From Solobacterium sp. (GTDB lineage Bacteria > Bacillota_I > Bacilli_A > Erysipelotrichales > Erysipelotrichaceae): DNA of 64,000 nucleotides. Each line of letters opens with the position of its first letter. Within the stretch, counting starts at the first letter, position 1. Below are positions 1 through 8,547 of the stretch, one piece after another. The stretch lies in contig JAFWNG010000031.1 of NCBI GenBank assembly GCA_017510405.1, forward strand, positions 1 through 64,000. Reading direction: 5' to 3'. The notes below the pieces were generated by a model. The model saw nothing but the letters and a program-made list of their open reading frames with translations, made no database searches and was not told the origin of the DNA. A program made the position numbers and the translations under genes.

Positions 1-453
1 ATATCCCAGCACTCCGGCATGATAAGCATAGGCTGCCATACCTCGGATTCCGAACAGGATCAGGGACTTCAGGCTGCGAATATCTTCATCCGCGTCCCAA
101 AGATCAGCCATATCATAATCATTGTTCCTGCCACAGGGAGACGCACAGGTCGAGCAGTTGGGAACGAGGGTCTGCTTTTCCGCATGTACCTCATCGATCA
201 GAGCCTGGATAGTGGATTCATTGAAGTTTACGTTGGTAATAGTCGTAAACAGGCCTTTGATCAGCAGTTTATAGGTATTATCAGTCGGCTGAGTGTTGCC
301 ATCTGTCGCACGGGCAAGGCCGATCAGAGCACCTGTCAGCTTATCCTGAAGACCTGCAACATCTGCCTTTTTGCCGCAAACACCAGCAGCGCCGGTACAG
401 CCTTTGCATCCGGCTGTCTGCTCACACTGGAAACAAAACATTTTCCTTTCCAT
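1..453 (-). CDS. hcp: Hybrid-cluster protein (hydroxylamine reductase), N-terminal part
   Basis: The minus-strand frame is open from 453 to the window edge, giving the first 151 residues of a protein of about 540. It begins MERKMFCFQCEQTAG and carries the N-terminal Fe-S cluster cysteines at residues 7, 10, 19 and 26, the classic Hcp N-terminus; a second cysteine pair follows (NCSTCASPCG). Hcp is a cytoplasmic Fe-S-O protein linked to nitric oxide and hydroxylamine detoxification in anaerobes. The start is fixed by an AGGAGG about 10 bases upstream. It lies 14 bases downstream of the Fe-S gene at 468-1256 on the same strand, so the two are probably one operon. The catalytic part lies outside the window. 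Confidence 0.93.
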   Translation of the reverse strand, partial: MERKMFCFQCEQTAGCKGCTGAAGVCGKKADVAGLQDKLTGALIGLARATDGNTQPTDNTYKLLIKGLFTTITNVNFNESTIQALIDEVHAEKQTLVPNCSTCASPCGRNNDYDMADLWDADEDIRSLKSLILFGIRGMAAYAYHAGVLGY

Positions 454-467
454 CTTTAGCTTCCTCC

Positions 468-1256
468 TTAATCCAAAATGCGTCCGTCCGTGGAGATCGT
501 TATGACTTGCCAGGGAATGAATTTGCCGCTTGCCTTAAGTGCGTTTTCGGCTGCTCTCTGCAGTCCGCCGCAGCAGGGAACCTCCATACGAACGATGGTC
601 ACGCTTTTGATATCGTTGTCGCGGATGATCGCGGTCAGCTTTTCGGTATAATCCACAGCGTCCAGCTTCGGGCATCCGATCAGTGTAATTCTGCCTTTCA
701 TAAATTCCTCATGCATATTGGCGTATGCATAAGCCGTGCAGTCTGCCGCGATCAGCAGTTTCGCGCCTTCAAAGAACGCAGCCTTTGTCGGAAGGAGCTT
801 GATCTGGCAGGGCCACTGGTTCAAACGGGAGACAGGACGATATCCTGTTGTGACAGCTTCGGGCTGAGGTGCTTCTTCCCGCTTAAACTGCTTCATCCTG
901 GAGCCCGGGCATCCACCGGCAGGATGCTCTCCTACTGCCGCAAGATGCGCCATCATTGCCTCCTTGCGCTTTGTTTCGTCTTCAATCTGCATGATATCTT
1001 CAACAGCCATCTTTTTCTCTCCCTGCTGTGCCGCCTTTACAGCAGCTTCATCATAAGCAGGAGCCTCACGCTCCTCAAAGCTGATCGCACCTGTAGGACA
1101 ATTCGGAAGACAATCACCGAAACCATCGCAGAAATTCTCTCTGACCAGTTTGGCCTTTCCATCTATGATGTCGATGGCTCCCTCATGGCAGGCGCTGGCG
1201 CATAGTCCGCACCCATTACACTTTTCTTCATCGATCTTTATGATTTTACGGATCAT
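468..1256 (-). CDS. 4Fe-4S dicluster protein, probable Hcp electron-transfer partner
   Basis: 262 residues. An N-terminal ferredoxin-like domain holds one CxxCxxCxxxC motif (Cys13-Cys23) and a second, looser cluster (CDGFGDCLPNCP, about residues 43-54). A linker follows, then a roughly 110-residue C-terminal domain of unknown function with an alternating alpha/beta pattern and a conserved-looking PCCGG motif. The longer frame extends to 1316, but the ATG at 1256 has a strong AGGAGG and is preferred. It is first gene of the operon with hcp, so a role in passing electrons to Hcp is inferred from position. The family is often seen next to hcp in Clostridia; no specific biochemical role is known to me. 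Confidence 0.82.
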   Translation of the reverse strand: MIRKIIKIDEEKCNGCGLCASACHEGAIDIIDGKAKLVRENFCDGFGDCLPNCPTGAISFEEREAPAYDEAAVKAAQQGEKKMAVEDIMQIEDETKRKEAMMAHLAAVGEHPAGGCPGSRMKQFKREEAPQPEAVTTGYRPVSRLNQWPCQIKLLPTKAAFFEGAKLLIAADCTAYAYANMHEEFMKGRITLIGCPKLDAVDYTEKLTAIIRDNDIKSVTIVRMEVPCCGGLQRAAENALKASGKFIPWQVITISTDGRILD

Positions 1257-1296
1257 TTCCTTGCTCCTCCTTGGTTTCTCTTGATTCTGTGCCTTG

Positions 1297-1338
1297 ATTA
1301 TAGTATGATATTTCAAACGAGTCGGTTGTATTTACAAC
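1297..1338 (-). promoter_or_regulatory. Activator-type promoter of the hcp operon with a Crp/Fnr-like palindrome
   Basis: A perfect dyad GTTGTA-TT-TACAAC lies at 1325-1338. On the minus strand a TATAAT -10 box lies at 1302-1297 with no good -35 box. If transcription starts about 7 bases after the -10, near 1290, the dyad centre falls at about -41.5, the class II position for Crp/Fnr activators. The Crp/Fnr gene at 1353 starts 14 bases beyond the dyad on the other strand, so the same site could also affect the regulator's own expression. Confidence 0.6.
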
Positions 1339-1352
1339 AGAAAGGAACTTTT

Positions 1353-2012
1353 ATGAAAGAGTTTGTTCCTGTGCTAAAGAGGACGAAGCTGTTTTCCGGC
1401 GTGGGCGATGATGATATCAGCACCATGCTTTCCTGCCTGGAGGCAAGGCTCCTTACATACAAAAAGGGCGAATATGTGCTGCGGCAGGGCGAACATCTCA
1501 GTGACATTCTCGTCCTTGCAGAAGGCAGGCTGCATATCCAGAGAGATGATTACTGGGGGAACCGCAGTATCCTCGGGCACATCGGTGTCGGAGAGATCTT
1601 CGGCGAAGCTTATGTGGCACCGGAGAGCGGAACCCTTTTGAATGATGTTATCGCTGTAGAGGACAGTGCCGTCTTTTTCTTTGACGTGAAGCGTGTGATT
1701 TCGACATGCTCATCTGCATGCCGCTTTCATACCATGGTCGTACAGAATCTGTTCTTTGCCATATCCGAAAAGAACAGGGGCCTTGTGCAGAAACTGGACT
1801 ACATGTCAAGACGTACAACAAGAGAAAAACTGCTTTCATATCTGTCTGAGGAAGCCAAAAAGCAAAACAGCGCCAGCATCACCCTTCCATTTAACAGGCA
1901 GCAGTTGGCGGATTACCTTTCTGTTGACAGGAGCGCCATGTCAAACGAGCTTTGTAAGATGCGGGACGAAGGGCTCCTGGAGTTTGAGAAAAACCGCTTC
2001 AGATTGTTCTGA
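1353..2012 (+). CDS. Crp/Fnr family transcriptional regulator
   Basis: 219 residues. An N-terminal cyclic-nucleotide-binding-type beta barrel (about 20-115, with the GEIFGEAYV turn typical of the fold) is joined by a dimerisation helix to a C-terminal winged helix (about 165-219, RQQLADYLSVDRSAMSNEL recognition region). No FNR-like N-terminal cysteine cluster is visible, so iron-sulfur sensing in the FNR manner is unlikely. Start chosen at 1353, behind AAAGGA. It is divergent from the Hcp operon, an arrangement typical of HcpR-like nitrosative-stress regulators, so it is probably the activator of hcp. The effector cannot be told from sequence. Confidence 0.88.
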   Translation: MKEFVPVLKRTKLFSGVGDDDISTMLSCLEARLLTYKKGEYVLRQGEHLSDILVLAEGRLHIQRDDYWGNRSILGHIGVGEIFGEAYVAPESGTLLNDVIAVEDSAVFFFDVKRVISTCSSACRFHTMVVQNLFFAISEKNRGLVQKLDYMSRRTTREKLLSYLSEEAKKQNSASITLPFNRQQLADYLSVDRSAMSNELCKMRDEGLLEFEKNRFRLF

Positions 2013-2027
2013 TGAAAGGATTCACAT

Positions 2028-2207
2028 ATGGATTACTCAAAAGAAAATCAGAATTGGGATTCGCTCTCGTATGTAGAGAAAAACCATCAGTTGTATCTTA
2101 AGCAGAAGGCTCTTCTGGATCAGTTTCTGGAGAAAGGTGCAATCTCTCAGGCACAGCATGATAAGAGTCTCCATGATCTGATCGAAAAGATGGACAAAAA
2201 AGAATAA
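2028..2207 (+). CDS. Small charged protein, unknown function
   Basis: 59 residues starting MDYSKENQNWDSLSYVEK, helical and lysine-rich, with a short C-terminal stretch (FLEKGAISQAQHDKSLHDL) resembling a SHOCT-like helical hairpin. It starts 15 bases after the Crp/Fnr stop, behind GAAAGGA, and ends just before a strong terminator, so it is probably cotranscribed with the regulator. Small proteins of this look occur near topB in Clostridial conjugative elements, which would tie this end to the element; that link is from memory and unproven. Confidence 0.65.
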   Translation: MDYSKENQNWDSLSYVEKNHQLYLKQKALLDQFLEKGAISQAQHDKSLHDLIEKMDKKE

Positions 2208-2224
2208 ACAAACAGATATTTACA

Positions 2225-2264
2225 TAGCGCCAAGGATCACCCAAGTCCCTGGCGCTATTATTTT
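2225..2264 (+). terminator. Rho-independent terminator
   Basis: The 8-bp stem TAGCGCCA / TGGCGCTA (2225-2232 with 2250-2257) is followed by TTATTTTG. It closes the Crp/Fnr - small-protein transcript before topB. Confidence 0.75.
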
Positions 2265-2293
2265 GCCCATTTTTGAAGAAGGAGGATGCACGA

Positions 2294-4384
2294 ATGAAAC
2301 TTGTTATTGCTGAGAAGCCCAGTGTAGCCCAGTCCCTAGCCAGGGTGATCGGTGCAGACAAACGCCAGGACGGCTACCTGGAAGGCGGCGGCTATCTGGT
2401 CAGCTGGTGTGTCGGCCATCTGGTTGAGCTTTCCGCGCCGGAGCGGTATGACGAACGCTTTGCCAAATGGCGGATTGAAGACCTGCCGATCCTGCCGGAG
2501 CGCTGGCTGTATGAGGTCTCCCAGGCCACCAGGAAGCAGTATCAGATCCTGAAGTCTCTGATGGAACGCTCCGATGTGGAGAGCCTTGTCTGTGCCACTG
2601 ATGCCGGGCGTGAAGGCGAACTGATCTTTCGTCTGGTCTACAACCAGGCCCGATGTAAGAAAACTTTTGAACGGCTGTGGATCTCCAGCATGGAGGACTC
2701 AGCCATCCGGGAAGGCTTTGAGAAGCTAAAACCGGGAACACAATATGACCTTCTGTATGAGGCTGCCCTTTGCCGGGAGCGTGCCGACTGGATTGTCGGA
2801 ATGAACGTTACCCGGCTTTTTTCATGTCTGTACGGCCAGACTCTGGCTGTTGGCAGGGTGATGACGCCGACGCTGGCCATGGTTGTCATGCGGGACGCCC
2901 AGATCGCAGCCTTCAAGCCGGAGCCTTTTTGGACTGTCCAGCTGAAAGCCGGAGATCTAAACGTGTCCAGCCGACGTTTTTCGACAAAAAACGACGCCGA
3001 AGTAGTCCTTCAGGAGTGCCAGACTGCCGGAGAAGTCATGATTGAAGCTGTTGAGACGAAGGAAAAGCTGGAGAAGCCGCCTCTTCTGTATGACCTGACG
3101 AGCCTGCAGAGAGACGCCAACCGCATCCTCGGCTTTACGGCTCAGCAGACACTGGATCACACCCAGAGCCTTTACGAAAAGAAGTTGGTCACTTATCCCC
3201 GCACCGACAGCCGGTATCTTACCGATGATATGCGGGAGATGCTGCCGGAGCTGATCAATGCAGTTGCACGCAAATGCAAATACAGCGGCAGTGCACTTCG
3301 CAGTGAACCGGTACGCCTTGCAAGCATTTTCAACAGCAGCAAGGTCAGCGACCATCATGCCATTATCCCGACAAAGACGATGACCGGGAGTGATTTCAGT
3401 GAGCTTTCCTTGGGAGAAATGGCAGTTCTGCAATTGATTTCCGCAAGGCTTCTCTGTGCGGCGGCAGGGGATTACCGATATGCAGAATCAACCGTAAAGT
3501 CACGCTGTGGAGCTGAAGAATTCACCAAGAAAGGCAGGACAGACCTGCAGCTTGGCTGGAAAGCCATCTGGCAGCATTTCTATCCGGATAAGAAGAAGGA
3601 TGAGGATTTCATTGGCCAGATCCCGGGCCAGGGAAAACGACTTCAAATCGATTCTTCGGCGCTGAAAGAGGGCAAGACCTCCCCGAGCAAGCATTTTACT
3701 GAAGACACCCTTCTCTCAGCTATGGAGACTGCCGGTGCCGATGAGACGCCGGATGAAGCAGAACGAAAAGGTCTCGGCACTCCAGCCACCCGTGCCGCCA
3801 CCATTGAGAAGTTGGTGCAGCGCGGCTTTATCGAGCGTAAAGGCGACAGGAAGACCAGACACCTGATCGCCACGGACAAAGGCAACGCCCTGATCACCGT
3901 CATGCCGGAGCAGATCCAGTCACCTTCCATGACTGCCGAATGGGAGCAGAAGCTCCTTGCCATCGAGCGCGGCGAATACGATGCTGCGGACTTCATGGAC
4001 GGGATCTCCGGGATGATCGCAGGGCTTGTGACAACCTATGAAAAAGCGAAAGGAGCAGATGCGCTTATGAGCAGAAACAAAGTGATCGGCACCTGTCCCC
4101 ACTGTGGGTCCGAGGTGCTGGAAAAACAGAAGGGCTGGTTCTGCAGCAACAGTGAATGCCGGTTCATTCTCTGGAAGGACAATGCCTATTTCACGAAGAT
4201 CGGCAAACGCCTGACCTCTCAGATCGTGGAGAAGCTGCTGAAGGATGGCCGCGCCAGGCTGAAGGACTGCAAGAGCCAGAAGACCGGCAAGACCTATAAC
4301 GCGGATATCCTGCTTTCCACGGAGGCGGACGGCAGGCCGCAGTTCTCCATGGAATTCGATAAACGCAAAGGAGGCGGTAAGTGA
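2294..4384 (+). CDS. topB: DNA topoisomerase III
   Basis: 696 residues, a type IA topoisomerase. The Toprim domain starts at the N-terminus (MKLVIAEKPSVAQSLARV, Glu7) and includes ATDAGREGELIF. The active-site tyrosine is in VTYPRTDSRYL in domain III. A C-terminal zinc-ribbon (CPHCG...CSNSECRF) and a short extra tail follow. Start chosen at 2294, preceded by AAGGAGG. TopB of this kind is a standard component of Clostridial conjugative elements, where it resolves DNA during transfer or element replication. The stop overlaps the next start (TGATG), so it heads a translationally coupled operon running to mobC. Confidence 0.96.
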   Translation: MKLVIAEKPSVAQSLARVIGADKRQDGYLEGGGYLVSWCVGHLVELSAPERYDERFAKWRIEDLPILPERWLYEVSQATRKQYQILKSLMERSDVESLVCATDAGREGELIFRLVYNQARCKKTFERLWISSMEDSAIREGFEKLKPGTQYDLLYEAALCRERADWIVGMNVTRLFSCLYGQTLAVGRVMTPTLAMVVMRDAQIAAFKPEPFWTVQLKAGDLNVSSRRFSTKNDAEVVLQECQTAGEVMIEAVETKEKLEKPPLLYDLTSLQRDANRILGFTAQQTLDHTQSLYEKKLVTYPRTDSRYLTDDMREMLPELINAVARKCKYSGSALRSEPVRLASIFNSSKVSDHHAIIPTKTMTGSDFSELSLGEMAVLQLISARLLCAAAGDYRYAESTVKSRCGAEEFTKKGRTDLQLGWKAIWQHFYPDKKKDEDFIGQIPGQGKRLQIDSSALKEGKTSPSKHFTEDTLLSAMETAGADETPDEAERKGLGTPATRAATIEKLVQRGFIERKGDRKTRHLIATDKGNALITVMPEQIQSPSMTAEWEQKLLAIERGEYDAADFMDGISGMIAGLVTTYEKAKGADALMSRNKVIGTCPHCGSEVLEKQKGWFCSNSECRFILWKDNAYFTKIGKRLTSQIVEKLLKDGRARLKDCKSQKTGKTYNADILLSTEADGRPQFSMEFDKRKGGGK

Positions 4385-4956
4385 TGGACGAGAAAGAACA
4401 CAGCATCCGCTTCATTAACAGCAGTTATGATACGCTTTTCCGGATCCCGGACGGCGGCACCGTGGAAGTTCAGTTCCCTGACCGGAAGTTCTCCGCAAAG
4501 TGCGAGTATATCGATGATTATCACACGCTCGTCGGTGACTCTGTGTTCCACATCTGCGAATTTGCCGAAATGGTGGAGCATCAGCATGGTTCGGTCCGCC
4601 CTGAACCGGAGACTGAATTGGACCAGGCAGCCTGGCAGCTCGGTCACAGAGAATACCTTGCTCTGCAGACTACGGATTCCGGGTACGATTATTCGATTTA
4701 CAGCCAGCAGTTCAAACTGATGGATGGAGGTCAGCTCGATAACCCTGAGCTCAGTATGAATCAGGCACGGGATCAGATCATGGAGATGCATGGGTATGGA
4801 CGCAGGAACCGACGCGCTGTTCCTTATGAGCACGTTATGGAACAGGCTGAGCTTGTAAGCGGCTCTGTTCTGAAACAGCTGGACGATCTGAAAAGCAATT
4901 CCTCACAGGAGAAGAAACCCGGAAAGGAGGTTCGCCATGCCGGAAAAGAAAGATAA
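4384..4956 (+). CDS. LPD28/DUF4316-like element accessory protein
   Basis: 190 residues. The first ~75 (INSSYDTLFRIPDGG ... CEYIDDYHTLVGDSVFHICEFAE) resemble LPD28-type domains of large polyvalent proteins in mobile elements. A second block (about 85-140, GYDYSIYSQQFKLMDGGQLDN) resembles the DUF4316 type. The tail is charged and lysine-rich. The ATG at 4384 overlaps the topB stop; a GTG three bases upstream is also possible. Function unknown; the domains occur with ArdC, topB and relaxase genes in ICEs, matching this context. Confidence 0.7.
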   Translation: MDEKEHSIRFINSSYDTLFRIPDGGTVEVQFPDRKFSAKCEYIDDYHTLVGDSVFHICEFAEMVEHQHGSVRPEPETELDQAAWQLGHREYLALQTTDSGYDYSIYSQQFKLMDGGQLDNPELSMNQARDQIMEMHGYGRRNRRAVPYEHVMEQAELVSGSVLKQLDDLKSNSSQEKKPGKEVRHAGKER

Positions 4957-6289
4957 AGCCTATCCCTCCCAGTTCGATAAGGTCAAGGAGATCACAGACA
5001 AGCTGGAAGCCGGCATTCAGGCGCTCTTCGAGAGTGAAGCATTCAAGAAGTATCTGAAGACACTCTCCAAGTTCCATGACTACTCCCTGAACAATACGAT
5101 CCTGATCGCCATGCAGAAGCCGGATGCCACCTTGGTTGCCGGATACACTGCCTGGCAGAAGAACTTCGGCAGGCAGGTACAGAAGGGCGAGACCGGGATC
5201 CGGATCCTTGCTCCGACGCCTTATAAGAAACAGATGGAAGTGGACCGGCTTGATCCTGTCACGCAACAGCCGGTCCTGAATCCGGACGGCAGCACGGCAA
5301 AGGATTTAAAGGAGATCATGGTCCCAGCCTTCAAGGTCGTGAGCGTCTTTGATGTCAGCCAGACGGACGGAAAGCCCCTACCCACCATCGGCGTAGATGA
5401 GCTCTCCGGTAATGTCACAAATTACGAGATGTTCTTCGAAGCCCTGAAACGGGCCTGCCCGGTTCCTGTCGGCTTTGAGGATATCCCTTCCGGGGCCAAG
5501 GGCTACTACCACACGGTTGATCAACGGATCGCCCTGCAGGAAGGTATGAGCCAGGTCCAGACGGTCAAGACAATGATTCACGAGATGGCCCACCAGAAGC
5601 TGCATGCCATCGATCCGAAGGACCTGCCTCCGGAGGAACCGAGGCTCACCCGAAACGCCAAGGAGGTCGAGGCGGAGGCTGTCGCTTACACCGTCGCCCA
5701 GCATTACGGCATCGAGACAAGCGATTACAGCTTTGCCTATATCGCCGGATGGTCTCACGGAAAGGAAACACCGGAGCTGAAGGCTTCCCTTGACAGGATC
5801 CGCAAGGCTGCCGATGAGATGATCACGAGCATCGATGACCACATCATGTATCTTCAGCAGGAAAAAGGAATTGACGTGAAACCGGAGATTTCGCCGAATC
5901 CTGCTCCCGGTCTTCAGGAGAACGGCAGGTACCGTTATTATTCCACCCAGCGTCCGGTCGATATTGGCACTTTCCCGAAACCTGCCGGTAATGCTCCTGT
6001 GGAGATCCACAACTATGATAATCGGCAGCTTGTTGAGGGTGGCACGATGCAGGCCTGGGGTTGGCTGGAATACGTTAAGCCTCTGACTGAAAAGGAAGCC
6101 GGTGATTACGAATTGAAACCAGCCCCGTCTGCGGAGAAAGCTAAGATCGCCCCGGAACAGTCAGAGTCCTCTTCCGAGAAGAAGCATTCCGTCCTGCAGG
6201 ATCTGCAGACGAAGGCTGAAAAGGCCAAACAGAAATCCACACAAAAAAGCACACCGAAACCGCACAAAAAGAAGGAGGAAACACGATGA
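4937..6289 (+). CDS. ArdC-type antirestriction protein with zincin metallopeptidase domain
   Basis: 450 residues. The N-terminus (1-~95) is an ArdC-like ssDNA-binding domain (FHDYSLNNTILIAMQKP, AWQKNFGRQVQKGE). A zincin domain follows with HEMAH at 215-219 and a downstream acidic helix (VEAEAVAYTVAQHYG) supplying the third zinc ligand. The region around 320-390 (RYRYYSTQRPVDIGTFP) resembles the YodL/LPD16 type. The tail is Lys-rich. It overlaps the previous gene by 20 bases behind AAAGGAGG. ArdC proteins protect incoming single-stranded conjugative DNA; this role is by family, not shown here. Confidence 0.85.
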   Translation: MPEKKDKAYPSQFDKVKEITDKLEAGIQALFESEAFKKYLKTLSKFHDYSLNNTILIAMQKPDATLVAGYTAWQKNFGRQVQKGETGIRILAPTPYKKQMEVDRLDPVTQQPVLNPDGSTAKDLKEIMVPAFKVVSVFDVSQTDGKPLPTIGVDELSGNVTNYEMFFEALKRACPVPVGFEDIPSGAKGYYHTVDQRIALQEGMSQVQTVKTMIHEMAHQKLHAIDPKDLPPEEPRLTRNAKEVEAEAVAYTVAQHYGIETSDYSFAYIAGWSHGKETPELKASLDRIRKAADEMITSIDDHIMYLQQEKGIDVKPEISPNPAPGLQENGRYRYYSTQRPVDIGTFPKPAGNAPVEIHNYDNRQLVEGGTMQAWGWLEYVKPLTEKEAGDYELKPAPSAEKAKIAPEQSESSSEKKHSVLQDLQTKAEKAKQKSTQKSTPKPHKKKEETR

Positions 6290-6501
6290 TCTTTACCGTA
6301 GAGGAAACCACGCTGGTTGCGGCATTCGATCATTCCAGCCGCGGCGCAGCTGTCATGGATATGATGGCCGGGCTCGGCATGATCGAGGACAAAGAGCTCA
6401 GGGAGCAAGTCCGCCGTCTCAAGGACAAACTGAAAACGATGAATGACGAGGAGTTCATGAAAGTGGATTTCTCGGTGTATGAGGAGGATGAAAATGAGTA
6501 A
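6286..6501 (+). CDS. Transposon-transfer assisting (TTRAP-like) small protein
   Basis: 71 residues beginning MIFTVEETTLVAAFDHSSRGAAV, which fits the small 'transposon-transfer assisting' family found in conjugative transposons. Acidic C-terminus (YEEDENE). It overlaps the ArdC-like stop by four bases (ATGA) and is overlapped by the next gene, so it is translationally coupled. Biochemical role unknown. Confidence 0.72.
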   Translation: MIFTVEETTLVAAFDHSSRGAAVMDMMAGLGMIEDKELREQVRRLKDKLKTMNDEEFMKVDFSVYEEDENE

Positions 6502-7027
6502 ATGGGACGAGGCTCACACTGAGCCGTTGCATGATCATCCGGCTGAGAAAGATCAGCTGGTTGCTGCTATGGAAGCTGCAGGCTATACGCTGGATACGCT
6601 GGAAAGCACCGGGGACAATCTGCGCTTCTATGGTGTTGCCGGGAACATCGTAACGATGGGCGGCTGGCATGAATGCGAGGAGTGGCTGAACGGAGTGGTG
6701 TTTGATGATCCGCAGGTTTCCGACCGTGTGGAGATCATCCTGCATCCGGAACGCTTTCCGGAGCGAGATCCGCAGAGGGCTGCCCTTCGCGCTGTGGAGG
6801 ATGCCGTGGAACAGAACGACAATAATTTTGACGGGATTATCAACAACCTGCCTGAGCCGGATCCCGCCGAGGCGCTCAGACAACAGGCCAGACAGTCCGA
6901 ACAGGCAGCCGCCAGAGATTCTGTCCTGGAAGAACTCAAATCCCAGAGAGAAAAAGCCGAGCTGGCAGAAAAGTCAAAGCGCAGGCCGCACATCTTTCGG
7001 AATCCAGAAGAAAGGGAGCGTGTATGA
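6494..7027 (+). CDS. Element accessory protein with LPD-like N-terminus and coiled-coil tail
   Basis: 177 residues from the ATG at 6494, which has GAGGAGG seven bases upstream; a frame start at 6479 is less likely because that AGGAGG would be inside it. The N-terminal ~90 residues (ENLRF-like core GDNLRFYGVAGNIVTMGGWHECEEWLNG) look like a compact domain of the LPD class. The C-terminal half is a charged helix, probably coiled coil (about 115-165). It overlaps both neighbours by a few bases. Function unknown; transfer-region accessory by context. Confidence 0.62.
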   Translation: MSKWDEAHTEPLHDHPAEKDQLVAAMEAAGYTLDTLESTGDNLRFYGVAGNIVTMGGWHECEEWLNGVVFDDPQVSDRVEIILHPERFPERDPQRAALRAVEDAVEQNDNNFDGIINNLPEPDPAEALRQQARQSEQAAARDSVLEELKSQREKAELAEKSKRRPHIFRNPEERERV

Positions 7028-7356
7028 GGACCAAAACGAGAAGTCTGGAGGTCCTGTTCTCCCCGGAAGAATACAAGCTGCTCTGCCAGCGTTCGGAAGA
7101 AGCAGGCGTCCGCTTTCTCGGACCGTTCATCCGCAAAATGTCTCTGGACGGTTATATCGTCAAGCTGGATACTTCCGATATTCACGAGATGACTTCGCTT
7201 CTCAGACGCTGCAGCAACAACCTAAACCAGATTGCGAAAAAGGCAAATGCCACAGGAAGCATTTACGGCGCGGATATTGCTGAGCTTCAGGCGAAGCAGG
7301 ATGAAATTTGGGAAATGGCAAAAGAGATCCTGGCGAGACTTTCATCCATTCAGTAA
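7024..7356 (+). CDS. mobC: MobC-like relaxosome accessory protein
   Basis: 110 residues. The N-terminal RHH-like stretch (RTKTRSLEVLFSPEEYKLLCQRSEEAG) and the conserved MobC motif (LLRRCSNNLNQIAKKANATG, about 58-77) identify a bacterial mobilisation protein that helps a relaxase open oriT. Overlaps the upstream gene by four bases. It precedes the relaxase by 73 bases that contain a strong hairpin. Confidence 0.87.
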   Translation: MRTKTRSLEVLFSPEEYKLLCQRSEEAGVRFLGPFIRKMSLDGYIVKLDTSDIHEMTSLLRRCSNNLNQIAKKANATGSIYGADIAELQAKQDEIWEMAKEILARLSSIQ

Positions 7357-7362
7357 ACGACA

Positions 7363-7410
7363 CCGGGGACCGTATCGGATTTCTGTCCGGTACGGTCCTC
7401 GGCATTTTTC
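7363..7410 (+). terminator. Hairpin terminator or attenuator between mobC and the relaxase gene
   Basis: A 12-bp stem (7363-7374 with 7391-7402, one G-U pair) extends into an inner CGGA/TCCG pairing and is followed by CATTTTTCATTTT. It sits between the MobC stop and the relaxase ribosome site (AGGAGG at 7418). This would limit relaxase transcription relative to the transfer operon. Confidence 0.7.
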
Positions 7411-7429
7411 ATTTTCAGGAGGAACACAA

Positions 7430-8518
7430 ATGGCAGCAACACGACTGATTGCTCTTCATCAGAGGAAGGGACAATCGATGGCCCACAGCCTCAGTGAGCG
7501 AACGGATTATGCAAAGAATCCAGAGAAAACGGAGAAAGGCGAGCTTATTACCGCCTATGGCTGTGATCCGATGACTGCAGATGAAGAGTTCATGCTTCAG
7601 AAGAGGCAGTATTACCACATCACAGGCAAAGAGCCCCGGCACGATATCATCGCGTATCAGATCCGGCAATCCTTCAAACCCGGAGAGATCACGGCGGAGG
7701 AAGCTAACCGGATCGGCTACGAGCTGGGTCTGCGCTTCACGAAGGGGAACTACTCCTTCATTGTGGCGACGCACACCGACCGGGCTCACATTCACAACCA
7801 TATCATTTTCAATTCCACAAGCATGGACGGAACCAGAAAATTCAAAAACTTCTGGCTGTCAGGCCGGGCGCTTCAGAGAGTCAGCGATATGATCTGCCTG
7901 GAAAATGGCCTCTCCGTGATTAAGCCCCTTCCGTATTCGGACAGGCCCAGACGGACCACTTACCCGCAGCGTGAAAGCTTCCGCGACATGATCTGCCGTG
8001 ATATCGATACGATTCTCGGAAAGAAGCCGAAGGACTTTCTCGATTTTCTGCAAATGCTGGAATCAGTAGGATATGAAATCAAGCAGGGAAAGAACATCGC
8101 ACTTCGGGGAAAAGACCAGAAGCGTTTTATCCGCCTCTCTTCTCTCGGAGACGGGTATGCGGAGGAAGATCTTCGTGCGGTCATCATCGGCACCCGAAAT
8201 CATAGGCCGAAAAGTAAATATTTGCGTAGCGAGCAATCTGTCAATCTGCTTCTTAATGTACAGGAAAAGCTTCAGGAAAAAGGAGCCGGGTATGCCCATT
8301 GGACGAAGGTTTATAATCTGAAGCAGATCTCAAAAAGTATGCTTTTGTTCCACGAACGCGGCGCGGAAACGCTGAAAGAGATCAATGCTCTTGTCGATAA
8401 AACAGTAAAAAGGCGGGATGAGTTGCAGGCCCAGATTGCAGAATCCGAGAAACGTCTGGCAGAGATCGCCACGCTGAAAAAGCATATCATCAATTATTCC
8501 AAAACCAGAACCACATAG
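7430..8518 (+). CDS. MobA/VirD2-family relaxase, C-terminally truncated
   Basis: 362 residues from the ATG at 7430 (AGGAGG upstream). The relaxase domain shows the histidine triad THTDRAHIHNHI (His115-His124) that binds the metal, and an N-terminal lysine/tyrosine region (SLSERTDYAKN) where the catalytic tyrosine lies. The family nicks oriT and leads conjugative DNA transfer. The C-terminal helix is cut at ...HIINYSKTRTT; homologues I recall continue for about 100 residues past this point. The downstream DNA switches to an hsdS remnant, so the gene appears broken at its 3' end. The nicking domain is intact and may still work. Confidence 0.88.
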   Translation: MAATRLIALHQRKGQSMAHSLSERTDYAKNPEKTEKGELITAYGCDPMTADEEFMLQKRQYYHITGKEPRHDIIAYQIRQSFKPGEITAEEANRIGYELGLRFTKGNYSFIVATHTDRAHIHNHIIFNSTSMDGTRKFKNFWLSGRALQRVSDMICLENGLSVIKPLPYSDRPRRTTYPQRESFRDMICRDIDTILGKKPKDFLDFLQMLESVGYEIKQGKNIALRGKDQKRFIRLSSLGDGYAEEDLRAVIIGTRNHRPKSKYLRSEQSVNLLLNVQEKLQEKGAGYAHWTKVYNLKQISKSMLLFHERGAETLKEINALVDKTVKRRDELQAQIAESEKRLAEIATLKKHIINYSKTRTT

Positions 8519-8547
8519 GAAATATATAGGTTAGGACGGTGGCATAA

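Noticed and set aside
1-2264. The hcp cluster as definite element cargo
   Set aside because: It is upstream of topB and could be either cargo or host DNA; the element's left end is not in the window.
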